Part shown: one piece after another, positions 40,305 through 48,043 of the stretch
Numbering within the stretch: position 1 is the first letter of the stretch
How the letters are laid out: each line of letters begins with the position of its first letter
NCBI RefSeq assembly: GCF_031954525.1
Contig: NZ_CP134867.1
Location: 4,154,001-4,218,000, forward strand
DNA length: 64,000 bases
Origin: Dyella sp. BiH032
Lineage (GTDB): Bacteria; Pseudomonadota; Gammaproteobacteria; Xanthomonadales; Rhodanobacteraceae
Direction: 5' to 3'
Notes under the pieces: model-generated
Told to the model about the DNA's origin: nothing
The model's input: only the letters and a program-made list of their open reading frames with translations
Database searches by the model: none
Made by a program: the position numbers and the translations under genes

Positions 40305-41543
40305 TCACACCGAGCGCGTGGCCTCCACCGGGGGCACCTTCGCCGCGCGCATGGCCGGCGCCAGCACGGCCGCCTGGCCGAGCAGCAGCAGCACCACCAC
40401 GCCGACCGCCACGTACATGACGGACAGGCGGGCCATCTCGAACTGCGAGACCATCCACAGGTTCATGCCGATGGCGAGGCCGACGCCGATCACCACGCCG
40501 GCGATGCCGATCATCAGGTTCTCGGTGAGGAAGTAGCTGAGGATGTCCCGCTTGGTGGCCCCCAGCGCGCGGCGTACGCCGATCTGCTTGCGGCGCTGGC
40601 CGACCCAGAAGCTGGTGAGGCCGACGATGCCTGCGGCGGTGATGGCCAGCAGGATCACGCAAATCACGCCCATCAGGATCGCCATGCCGCGGTCGCTCTT
40701 GTAGGCGTCGGTACGCACCTGTTCGTAGGTCCGCACGGCGCGTTCGCCGGAGATCACGCGCATGCGGCTGGTCTTCAGCAAGGTTGCCGGCGCGTTCTTC
40801 ACTACATCCGCCAGCTGCCCCGCCTTGGCGCGGATCAGGTAGATCGTGTAGGTACCGGTGAGCTGCACTGGCAACAGCATGGCGTTGTCGTTGAAGTTGT
40901 CGGACCAGGTACCGGTCCACGGCACCTGCAGCCGCGCGACGATGCCGATGATGGTGCTGGGCGGGATGTCCTTGCCGCCGAGGTAGATCTGCTTGCCCAG
41001 CGCGTCACCCTTGGGGAAGAGCTTGTCGGCCAGCGCCTTGGTCACGATGACCTGAGCGGTCGACTTGATGTCCTTGGGATCGGCGGTGATCACTTCGTCC
41101 GGAGTGAAGTTTCGGCCCGCGATCAGCTGCGCACCGTAGACGGCCAGCGCGTGATCGTCGACGAAATACAAGGTGGTCTGCGCGGCCGACTTGCCTTCGT
41201 TCTTCGGCTGCAGGTTCACGCCAGTCGACCAGCCGCCCCCGCGCAGCGGGAAGGAGTTGGTCGCAATGGCGTCCTGGACGCCCGGCGTCTGGCGCAGCGC
41301 CTGCACGTCGGCCTTGATCAGCGGGCCGGTGTCCTTGCCGTCCACCGATACCCAGCGGTTCTGGATCGCCAGCACGTTGTTCTCGTCCATGCCGGTGGGG
41401 CGCGAGATGCGTTCCACGCGCTGCTGGATGATGAAGAGCGCGTTGCACACGATCGCCAAGGTCAGCGCGATCTGCATCGCAATGAGCAAGGTACCGGCCT
41501 TGTGGCGCTTGAGCGCGGCGAGAATGGGCTTGATCTGCAGCAT
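40305..41543 (-). CDS. MacB/FtsX-type ABC permease, type B, first pair
   Basis: A 412-residue permease starting MLQIKPILAALKRHKAGTLL. Same layout as the other type B proteins: helix, periplasmic domain (NSFPLRGGGWSTGVNL), three helices with RRKQIGVRRALGATKRDI, and PPVEATRSV at the end. It begins 13 bases after the first type A permease. Type B proteins lack the Cys pair found in type A, so each two-gene unit would supply two distinct halves of a heteromeric channel. Confidence 0.9.
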   Translation of the reverse strand: MLQIKPILAALKRHKAGTLLIAMQIALTLAIVCNALFIIQQRVERISRPTGMDENNVLAIQNRWVSVDGKDTGPLIKADVQALRQTPGVQDAIATNSFPLRGGGWSTGVNLQPKNEGKSAAQTTLYFVDDHALAVYGAQLIAGRNFTPDEVITADPKDIKSTAQVIVTKALADKLFPKGDALGKQIYLGGKDIPPSTIIGIVARLQVPWTGTWSDNFNDNAMLLPVQLTGTYTIYLIRAKAGQLADVVKNAPATLLKTSRMRVISGERAVRTYEQVRTDAYKSDRGMAILMGVICVILLAITAAGIVGLTSFWVGQRRKQIGVRRALGATKRDILSYFLTENLMIGIAGVVIGVGLAIGMNLWMVSQFEMARLSVMYVAVGVVVLLLLGQAAVLAPAMRAAKVPPVEATRSV

Positions 41544-41556
41544 GTTCGTCGCCTCG

Positions 41557-42870
41557 TCAGTTGGACTTGAGCTGCCAGGCGGGCTGCACTTGGGCCGCGC
41601 GCCAGGTCGGGTAGAAAGCCGCGATCACCGTGGCCAGGATCGCCACTACCAGCGTGAGCAGCACCAGCGGGATGTCCAGCTTGGCCAGGCGCGCCACCTG
41701 CGGATCGAAGATCAGCGAGATGCCGTACACCCCCACGCCGGTCAGCAGCAGGCCGAGCACGCCGCCGGCCAGGCCGACCGCGCCCGCCTCGATCAGGAAC
41801 TGCGTGTAGATTTCCCTGCGCGAGGCGCCGAGCGCCCGGCGCACGCCGATTTCCGAGGAGCGGCGCAGGAACTTGGCCAGCAGCAAGCCGATGGTGTTGA
41901 CCAGGCAGATCACCAGGAAGCCCAGCGCGACCAGCAGCGAGATCTTCGCTTCCGGCGGCACCACCTTCTCGTAATCCAGCCACTCCACCACGTTGCGCAG
42001 GCGGGTGTTCGGCGCCCACTTGAAGCGGCCGGCGCGCTGCTGCTCAGCGGCATAACCATTCAGATAGTTGCGATAGGCGTCGGCCTCGGCCTTGGTCGGC
42101 AGTTCGGCCCAGAAACCCAGCCAGATGCATTCGGAATGCAACCAGTTATCCCAGCCGGTGCCGGGATCCTTGTTGCAGTTGTTGTTGCCGTTGGTGGTTA
42201 CCTTCAGCTCGATCATGCGGGTAAACGGCACGAACAGCTGGGTCGGGTTGTCGAAGCCGCCGGTGTTCACCGCGTCGAAGAACAGCGGCTGCGGGTCCCA
42301 GTGATCCATGACGCCGACGATGCGGTAACTGCGGCCGTCGAGATTAATCTCGCGGCCCACGCTGTTCTCGCCGCGGAACAGCTTCTCGTTGAGGTCTTCA
42401 CCGATCACCGCCACCTGCGCGTGGGCATCGTCGTCCGCCTGGCTCCAGCCGCGGCCGTACTTGAATGGGATGTCGAACATCGGGAAGGCGTCCGCATACA
42501 CGCCGTAGGTGTTTTCGCGGAACGGCAGCTGGCTGGCGTCCGGCGGCACGATGGACAGGCCGGCCGGGTACAGCGCGGTCTGGCGCGCGGCCTTGTGGTC
42601 GCGCATCAGCCCGATCGCATCCGTATAGCTCATCGCGCGGGGCGGCTCACCCTGGTTCTGCTGCGCGTCCTCCGGGCCCCAGTTGTCGATCTGCGGCACG
42701 TAGAGCTGCGAGGACTTCTGCGGGATGGGGTTGTTGGAGGTGGCGCGGAAGACCGAATAGGTGGTCATCGAGGCCGCCACGCCGAAGCCGATGGCCATCA
42801 CCATGAGGGCGGTGAGCAACGGATTCTTGCGGAGACTGCGCAGGCCGAGCTGGAAGTAGTAGGCGAACAT
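41557..42870 (-). CDS. MacB/FtsX-type ABC permease, type A, first pair
   Basis: A 437-residue permease, the first after the ATPase gene. MFAYYFQLGLRSLRKNPLL leads into a helix (ALMVMAIGFGVAASMTTYSV). The periplasmic domain has the Cys pair at about residues 232 (GNNNCNK) and 248 (HSECIWLGFW). The three C-terminal helices carry FLRRSSEIGVRRALGASRRE. These permeases belong to the MacB/LolCE/FtsX superfamily, which performs mechanotransmission rather than membrane-crossing transport. The gap to the ATPase gene is 67 bases. Confidence 0.92.
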   Translation of the reverse strand: MFAYYFQLGLRSLRKNPLLTALMVMAIGFGVAASMTTYSVFRATSNNPIPQKSSQLYVPQIDNWGPEDAQQNQGEPPRAMSYTDAIGLMRDHKAARQTALYPAGLSIVPPDASQLPFRENTYGVYADAFPMFDIPFKYGRGWSQADDDAHAQVAVIGEDLNEKLFRGENSVGREINLDGRSYRIVGVMDHWDPQPLFFDAVNTGGFDNPTQLFVPFTRMIELKVTTNGNNNCNKDPGTGWDNWLHSECIWLGFWAELPTKAEADAYRNYLNGYAAEQQRAGRFKWAPNTRLRNVVEWLDYEKVVPPEAKISLLVALGFLVICLVNTIGLLLAKFLRRSSEIGVRRALGASRREIYTQFLIEAGAVGLAGGVLGLLLTGVGVYGISLIFDPQVARLAKLDIPLVLLTLVVAILATVIAAFYPTWRAAQVQPAWQLKSN

Positions 42871-42937
42871 CGTGGCGTCCGTCGATGAAGGAAGGGACCT
42901 CCCGCGGCGGCAGGAGGCGTCCTTGGGCTTGGCTGCG

Positions 42938-43654
42938 TCAGGCCGGCGCGCCGGCGCGCGCGGTGTTCTGGTGGAAGCGCGGATCTTCCGCGAGGTCCAC
43001 CACCTGGCCGTCGATGATGTGCACGTTGCGCTGCGCGCGGGCCGCCAGCTCCGGATCGTGCGTCACCATCACGATGGTCGCGCCTTCGCGGTGGATCTCT
43101 TCCAGCAGCTCCATGACGCCGCGGGCCATCTGCGTGTCCAGGTTGCCGGTGGGTTCGTCCGCGAGCAGGAGCCGCGGCGAGCCGGCCAGTGCACGGGCGA
43201 TGGCCACACGCTGCTGCTGGCCGCCGGAGAGTTCGGCCGGGTAGTGCTTCGCGCGCGAGGCCAGGCCCACGCGCTCGAGCGCGTCCATGATGCGCTGCTT
43301 GCGTTCCGGCGCCTTCATGCCGCGGTAGCGCAACGGCACTTCGACGTTGTCGTACACGTTGAGGTCGGGGATCAGGTTGAACGCCTGGAAGATGAAGCCG
43401 ATCTTCTCGTTGCGGATCTTCGAGCGCGCGTTGTCGTTGAGGTTGCTCACCTCCACGCCGTCCAGGTGGTAGTGGCCGCCGGTGAAGGTTTCCAGCAGGC
43501 CGGCGATGGTGAGGAAGGTGGTCTTGCCGGAACCGGACGGGCCGGTAACGGCGACGAACTCGCCTTCCTTCACGTCGATGTTGAAATCGCGCAGCGCGTA
43601 GGTCTCCACCACTTCGGTGCGGTAGACCTTGGACAGGTGGGTCATCTTGAGCAT
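42938..43654 (-). CDS. MacB/LolD-type ABC transporter ATPase
   Basis: A 238-residue ATPase of the o228/MacB family. It shows Walker A GPSGSGKTTFL (about residue 40), Q loop FIFQAFNLIPDLNVYDNVEV, signature LSGGQQQRVAIARALAG, Walker B LLLADEPTGNLDT, and switch His in VMVTHDPELA. It is a stand-alone ATPase, not fused to a permease as in E. coli MacB. It is the only ATPase gene for the eight permeases that follow, so all must share it or use one from elsewhere. Confidence 0.95.
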   Translation of the reverse strand: MLKMTHLSKVYRTEVVETYALRDFNIDVKEGEFVAVTGPSGSGKTTFLTIAGLLETFTGGHYHLDGVEVSNLNDNARSKIRNEKIGFIFQAFNLIPDLNVYDNVEVPLRYRGMKAPERKQRIMDALERVGLASRAKHYPAELSGGQQQRVAIARALAGSPRLLLADEPTGNLDTQMARGVMELLEEIHREGATIVMVTHDPELAARAQRNVHIIDGQVVDLAEDPRFHQNTARAGAPA

Positions 43655-43699
43655 GGTTGTTCGTCCTTCGGTGATGGAGCTGGTGTGATGGGAATGCCG

Positions 43700-44971
43700 T
43701 CAGCGGCTGATGGCGACGCGCGCCGCGTTCTTGAAACTGTCGGTACCGGAGATCACGATGCGGTCGCCTTCCTTCAGGCCGTCGAGGATCTCCACCTTGT
43801 CGATGCTGCTGGCGCCGACGCGGATCGGGTGCTTCTCGGCGATGCCGTCGCGCACCACGTAGGCGTAGGCGCCGCCCGATTCGTCGACGAAGGAGCCGCG
43901 CTGCACGGCCAGCACGTTGTCGCGGCGGTCGAGCAGGATGCGCACGGACAGGCGCTGGTTCTGGCGCAGCTGCTTGGGCGTGTCGCCATCGAAGCGCAGG
44001 CGGGCGGCGACCTCGCCATTCACCACCTCGGGCGAAATGGCGCTGACCAGGCCCTTCCAGGTATTGCCGTTGCCGCTGATCTCGCCACCCATGCCGATGC
44101 CCAGGTCACGGGCGAAACTCTCCGGCACCTTCATTTCCACTTCGAGCTTGCTCAGGTCGATGACGCTCAGCAGTTGCGCGTCCTTGGCGACGGTGGCGCG
44201 CTCGGCGATGAAGAGCTGGCCGACCTGGCCATCGACGGGCGACTTCACGTTGAGTTCGTCCACCTGGCGCTGCAGGTCCTTCACCAGCAGCACCTGGCGG
44301 TCGTGCGCGAGCTTCTTGGACTTGATGTCGAAGTCCAGGCTGGCGCCGTCGTTGGCGAGATCGGCCTTGGCGTGCTCGACGGTGATGCGCGCCTTCTCGA
44401 CCTCGTCCTTGGCCTTGTCCACATTCATGCTGGGCACGGCGCCCTGCGAGAAGGCCTTCTGGTAGCGCTGCAGGTCGCGCTGGGCGCTGGTCTGGTCGAT
44501 GGTGGCGTTGTCGAACGCCTTCTGCAGTTCGCCGCGCTTCTTCTTGGCGTCGATCTGCGAGCGGAGGTAGTCGACTTCCATCGCGTCGGCGGCGCTCTGT
44601 TCCTGCGCCAGCTTGTTGGTCAGCTCGGGGCTGTCGATGGTGGCGAGCACCTGGCCCTTCTTCACCACGTCGCCGGCGTGCACCTTCAGGGTGACCGCGC
44701 CGCCGGAGGTGGCGTACATGGTCGGACTGACGGCGGCGACCACCTTGCCTTCGGCTGCGATGTCGCGAACGAACAGCCCGCGCTCCACCGTGCCGAAGGC
44801 CAGGCGGGAACCGCTGACCGAGGCGTCGGCGGAGAACAGGCGGCTGGCCTGAGGCAGCACGAAGGCCAGCACGGCCACCACGGCCACGCCGGCGCCGATG
44901 AAGATAGCCCGGCGCTTGCGGCTGGGCTTGACCTCGACCAGGCGGTCTTGAGCGGAGGTATCGCGAATCAT
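43700..44971 (-). CDS. HlyD/MacA-type periplasmic adaptor, first gene of the exporter operon
   Basis: A 423-residue membrane fusion protein. One N-terminal helix (AIFIGAGVAVVAVLAFVLP) is followed by a biotinyl-lipoyl-like half-motif (GAVTLKVHAGDVVKKGQVLA), a long coiled coil (about residues 110-220), the matching second half (VKSPVDGQVGQLFIAERATV) and a beta-barrel region ending GLKEGDRIVISGT. Start is MIRDTSAQDRLVEVK. A longer frame is excluded because its ATG lies at the -24 promoter element. Adaptors of this kind join an inner-membrane ABC unit to a TolC channel. Confidence 0.93.
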   Translation of the reverse strand: MIRDTSAQDRLVEVKPSRKRRAIFIGAGVAVVAVLAFVLPQASRLFSADASVSGSRLAFGTVERGLFVRDIAAEGKVVAAVSPTMYATSGGAVTLKVHAGDVVKKGQVLATIDSPELTNKLAQEQSAADAMEVDYLRSQIDAKKKRGELQKAFDNATIDQTSAQRDLQRYQKAFSQGAVPSMNVDKAKDEVEKARITVEHAKADLANDGASLDFDIKSKKLAHDRQVLLVKDLQRQVDELNVKSPVDGQVGQLFIAERATVAKDAQLLSVIDLSKLEVEMKVPESFARDLGIGMGGEISGNGNTWKGLVSAISPEVVNGEVAARLRFDGDTPKQLRQNQRLSVRILLDRRDNVLAVQRGSFVDESGGAYAYVVRDGIAEKHPIRVGASSIDKVEILDGLKEGDRIVISGTDSFKNAARVAISR

Positions 44972-45017
44972 GGATCGGTCCCTGGCCACGTACGTGTGTG
45001 GCCCCTGGACCGGTATC

Positions 45018-45034
45018 AGCAAGCGCTGTGCCAA
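45018..45034 (-). promoter_or_regulatory. Sigma-54 (-24/-12) promoter of the exporter operon
   Basis: Read on the minus strand the sequence is TTGGCACAGCGCTTGCT, which fits the consensus TGGCAC-N5-TTGCW at every defined base. The predicted transcript start, about 12 bases past the -12 element, falls near 45007, leaving a 5' leader of about 36 bases before the adaptor ATG. The presence of an NtrC-type activator gene at the far end of the locus supports it. Confidence 0.85.
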
Positions 45035-45099
45035 GCGAAGACTCGGCCAATTGCACTTGTCTTTCAGTAAGTTGGCAAACGCCGCCGATCAGGCTCGGT

Positions 45100-45149
45100 T
45101 GTCCGCGGACAGGTGGACGGACAGGCGGACAAGTGTCCGGACGCGGACA
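45100..45149 (-). promoter_or_regulatory. Cluster of activator half-sites (candidate enhancer) upstream of the sigma-54 promoter
   Basis: Six copies of the same hexamer occur in 50 bases. TGTCCG is at 45100 and 45134, and CGGACA at 45106, 45118, 45126 and 45144. They form a perfect 12-bp palindrome (TGTCCGCGGACA, 45100-45111) and an inverted repeat with a two-base gap (45126-45139). They lie roughly 65-130 bases upstream of the -24/-12 element, the normal distance for NtrC-type enhancer sites. Binding by the locus's own regulator is inferred. Confidence 0.7.
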
Positions 45150-45183
45150 TCGCGCGCTGGCGGCGGTGTTCGGAACCGCTCGC

Positions 45184-45753
45184 TCAGTCCGCTCTGCCGA
45201 ACTCCAGGGCTTCTGCCCGCATCACTTCGCGGGCGATGTCCTGGCCCAGGATCGAAAGACGGGCGGCGTCCTTGCCGCCGAGCACATCCAGGTTGCCGAG
45301 GCGTCGCTGAGTGAAGTGCAGCAGACGCGCACCGGCGGCGCGGAACGGCCGCTGCACGCGGCGAAGCGGGGGGTGTGCCATGGGGTGCGCGGAGAGCAGG
45401 ACGTCCCAGGCGAGATAGTCGGTATCCGGCAGCAGATGCAGGCGAGCGCGTACGCAGCCGGCGGCATCCACGCACTCGATCCATTCGCGTGGACCGTCGG
45501 CGCCGATCGCGCAGGAGGCTAGCAGCCACTCGACATGCAGCAGCGGGGCGAGGTCTTCGCTCTCGGCCAGCCAGCCACGGGCGGGGTGGTCCGGTGATCC
45601 GTCGGCTCGCATAGGCAGATAGAGCACGGTGCCCAGCAGGGGCAGCCGCGCGGCCAGGGCCGACGATTCGACGTGCAGCCAGCGCGGCTGGCACGCGGAC
45701 GCATGGAAGTGCGGACAGACCGCGGCAAGGGTATGGGTCAGCCAGCCGAACAT
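45184..45753 (-). CDS. Unrecognised protein encoded downstream of hemP
   Basis: A 189-residue protein starting MFGWLTHTLAAVCPHFHASA. I recognise no family or motif. It is soluble-looking, Leu/Ala/Arg-rich and contains several His and Cys residues in the first third (CPHFHASACQPRWLH). The C-terminal segment is RRLGNLDVLGGKDAARLSIL. It lies 103 bases after hemP on the same strand, so it is probably controlled by the same Fur box and linked to iron or heme use. The frame runs antisense to a few short open frames that look like shadows. Confidence 0.6.
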   Translation of the reverse strand: MFGWLTHTLAAVCPHFHASACQPRWLHVESSALAARLPLLGTVLYLPMRADGSPDHPARGWLAESEDLAPLLHVEWLLASCAIGADGPREWIECVDAAGCVRARLHLLPDTDYLAWDVLLSAHPMAHPPLRRVQRPFRAAGARLLHFTQRRLGNLDVLGGKDAARLSILGQDIAREVMRAEALEFGRAD

Positions 45754-45856
45754 GGATGAGCTCCTGGGCGAGGAGACCCGGCTGGCGCGAGGCGCGGGGC
45801 GACGCGTGCTGGCGATAGGCCTTCGTGCAATGAGTTGCCGGCGTACGCCGGGCGGC

Positions 45857-46072
45857 TTACTTGGTGAGGATCAGCTTGTCGTTGCGAGTGAGCCGAAGAT
45901 GGTATTCGCTGCCTTCGTGGGTGATCACCAGTTCGCGTTCCCCCGCCAGCAAGGCCTGGCTGGAGATGCGGCGGACAGCAGGCGCGGCGGCGGCTTGCGG
46001 TTTCAGGCGAAGCAGGCCGTGCGACCGGGGCAGCAGGTCGGTCGGCTGGGGCAAGACAGCAGGATGGGACAT
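45857..46072 (-). CDS. hemP: Hemin uptake protein HemP
   Basis: A 71-residue protein. The C-terminal half is the HemP domain: VRRISSQALLAGERELVITH, then GSEYHLRLTRNDKLILTK. HemP/HmuP is a small regulator needed in several bacteria for full expression of heme receptor genes under iron limitation. A Fur-box-like sequence lies about 35 bases upstream. No heme receptor gene is in the window. Confidence 0.9.
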   Translation of the reverse strand: MSHPAVLPQPTDLLPRSHGLLRLKPQAAAAPAVRRISSQALLAGERELVITHEGSEYHLRLTRNDKLILTK

Positions 46073-46104
46073 GGGTGGACTCCGCGTCGGTCAGAGGCGG
46101 AGTT

Positions 46105-46123
46105 GATGATAATCGTTCTCATT
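46105..46123 (-). promoter_or_regulatory. Fur box upstream of hemP
   Basis: The plus strand reads GATGATAATCGTTCTCATT; on the minus strand this is AATGAGAACGATTATCATC, close to the GAGAATGATTATC core of Fur sites. It is the only such AT-rich motif in the hemP upstream region, so iron repression of hemP and the following gene is expected. Confidence 0.8.
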
Positions 46124-46194
46124 TGCGTGTCAACGGTCTTCGGCCGGCCGCGGCGGGGCGAGAGCTCGCGGCCAGGGCCGGCACTGCGCCGCGC

Positions 46195-47163
46195 TCAGGC
46201 CACCGCCTGCTCGATCCTCGCTTGCACTTCTTTAGTCAACCGGGGCAGCACGTCGAGGGCGGCCAGGTTCTGCTCAAGCTGCTCCAACCGGCTTGCCCCC
46301 AGCATCACCGTGGAAACATGGGGGTTGAGCAGGCACCACGCGATCGCCAGTTGCGCCTGGCTCACGCCGAGATCCGCAGCGATCGGCGCGAGCCGGCGCA
46401 CCTTGGCGATGCGCTCGCCGCCCTGCTCCAGCACCGCCTCGCGCAGCCATTCATAGCCGGGCTGCGCCAGCCGGGCGTCGTCCGGCACGCCGTCGTTGTA
46501 CTTGCCCGTGAGAAGACCCGAGGCCAGCGGCGACCAAATCGTGGTACCCATACCGAAGTCGCGGTAGAGCGGCGCGTAGTCCTTCTCCACACGCTCGCGA
46601 TGCAGCAGGTTGTACTCCGGTTGCTCCATGCTTGGCGCGTACAAATGGTTCTCGCGCGCCACCCGATGCGCTTCGGCAATCCGCTCCGCCGGCCATTCGC
46701 TGGTGCCCCAGTACAGCACCTTGCCTTGCCGGACCAGCGTATCCATCGCGGCCACGGTTTCCTCCACCGGCGTATCCGGGTCCGGGCGGTGGCAGAAGTA
46801 CAGGTCCAGATGCTCCACGCGCAGGCGCTGCAAGGCCTGATGGCAAGCCTCGATCACGTGCTTGCGCGACAGGCCGCGCTGGGTCGGCAGCGGACGGGCG
46901 CGCGCACCGAAGAACACCTTGCTGGACACGCAATAGCTGTCGCGCGGGAACCGCAGGTCGGCCAGCACGTCACCCATCAGCGTCTCGGCCACGCCGTGGT
47001 TGTAGACCTCGGCGTTATCGAAGAAATTGACGCCGCGATCGTGGGCCAGCGCGAGCATGTCGCGCGCCAGCGAGCGCCCCACCTGCTGCCCGAACGTAAC
47101 CCAGGCGCCGAAGGACAGCGCCGAGAGCTGCAGGCCGCTCTTGCCCAGACGACGGTATTGCAT
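46195..47163 (-). CDS. Aldo/keto reductase, Kv-beta/YghZ-like
   Basis: A 322-residue TIM-barrel oxidoreductase using NADPH. The catalytic tetrad is visible: Asp and Tyr in NFFDNAEVYNHG, Lys in VSSKVFFG and His in LYFCHRPDPDTP. YWGTSEWPAERIAEA and STVMLGASRLEQLEQN are characteristic of the potassium-channel-beta/AKR type. The substrate is not evident. The start MQYRRLGKSGLQ is the family start. The gene stands alone. Confidence 0.92.
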   Translation of the reverse strand: MQYRRLGKSGLQLSALSFGAWVTFGQQVGRSLARDMLALAHDRGVNFFDNAEVYNHGVAETLMGDVLADLRFPRDSYCVSSKVFFGARARPLPTQRGLSRKHVIEACHQALQRLRVEHLDLYFCHRPDPDTPVEETVAAMDTLVRQGKVLYWGTSEWPAERIAEAHRVARENHLYAPSMEQPEYNLLHRERVEKDYAPLYRDFGMGTTIWSPLASGLLTGKYNDGVPDDARLAQPGYEWLREAVLEQGGERIAKVRRLAPIAADLGVSQAQLAIAWCLLNPHVSTVMLGASRLEQLEQNLAALDVLPRLTKEVQARIEQAVA

Positions 47164-47205
47164 GGGGAATCTCCTTGGGAATGCCGAATCGGCCGAGCAT
47201 GCCAA

Positions 47206-47550
47206 GAGCCCTCCCTAGCGTCTATGGCTGCGGCATGAAGAAGTTGTCATGCGCGCCGACGCCGCCGTCTTGATCCGGCACCTAAGCATCGGACACACGC
47301 GATCCGCCGCCCAACCTTTCGCGTGACGTACCGCACCGAGATGGACGGCCTCGAAGCGGAGAAGTTCGGGGCAGTGGTCACCACGGACTTTGCCGACGTA
47401 CTTGCCATACCGAAGCAGCTGGCCGGACGGAACGGCTAGGATCCGCCGTGGGCGCCAAGGATAGATAGGCCTTCGCCCGCCGCGGATCGCGCAGGCTTTC
47501 CTGCCTCCGGCGCTCCGGTTCCACTTCCCGTTCCCACGGCAGAGGTCTAC
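47206..47550. other. Intergenic region with a possible protein remnant
   Basis: About 345 bases with no complete gene. Between about 47317 and 47439 one plus-strand frame has coding-like third positions and reads TFRVTYRTEMDGLEAEKFGA before ending ...AGRNG and a stop. No start codon fits and I recognise no family, so it could be a decayed gene end or chance. Confidence 0.3.
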
Positions 47551-48021
47551 ATGAGCACGTCCAGCAGTGCCCTCGCGATGTGGCAGAAGCTTTCCCGGTG
47601 GCCTGGCGGCGCCTGGCTGTTCTCGCGGCTGATCTGCTTGAAGGCACCCTACTTCGGCAGCATCCGGCCGCGCTTCATGGAGCTGCGCCCCGGATACTGC
47701 CGCATCCGCTTCGCCAAACGACGGGCCGTGCTCAACCACATCGGCACCGTGCACGCGATCGCCATGTGCAACCTGGCGGAACTGGCCGGCGGCACCATGA
47801 CCGAGGTGACCATCCCGTCCAGCCATCGCTGGATTCCCAAAGGCATGACGGTGGAATACTTGAAGAAGGCGTCCACCGATGTCGTCGGCGTGGCCATGCC
47901 GCAGAGAGGAGACCTAGGCGCGGAGGGTGCGGATTATCCTGTGCTCGTCGAGGTCCATGACCTACACGGTGAACTCGTCTTTCGCGCAACCATCACCATG
48001 TGGGTCAGCCCTCGCAAGTAA
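47551..48021 (+). CDS. DUF4442 hotdog-fold protein
   Basis: A 156-residue protein. The segment FMELRPGYCRIRFAKRRAVL, NHIGTVHAIAMCNLAELAGG and the strand VEYLKKASTDVVGVA match the DUF4442 hotdog family, related to acyl-CoA thioesterases. The conserved N-x-H-G-T like motif (HIGTVHA) is where thioesterases place active-site residues. Substrate unknown; a fatty-acyl thioesterase-like role is inferred only. It is convergent with the TolC-family gene. Confidence 0.82.
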   Translation: MSTSSSALAMWQKLSRWPGGAWLFSRLICLKAPYFGSIRPRFMELRPGYCRIRFAKRRAVLNHIGTVHAIAMCNLAELAGGTMTEVTIPSSHRWIPKGMTVEYLKKASTDVVGVAMPQRGDLGAEGADYPVLVEVHDLHGELVFRATITMWVSPRK

Positions 48022-48043
48022 AGCCGCCCTGTGCCTTGCTCAC

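Noticed and set aside
47215..47826. 203-codon minus-strand frame opposite the DUF4442 gene
   Set aside because: It is the shadow of a recognisable hotdog-fold protein and shows no motif of its own.
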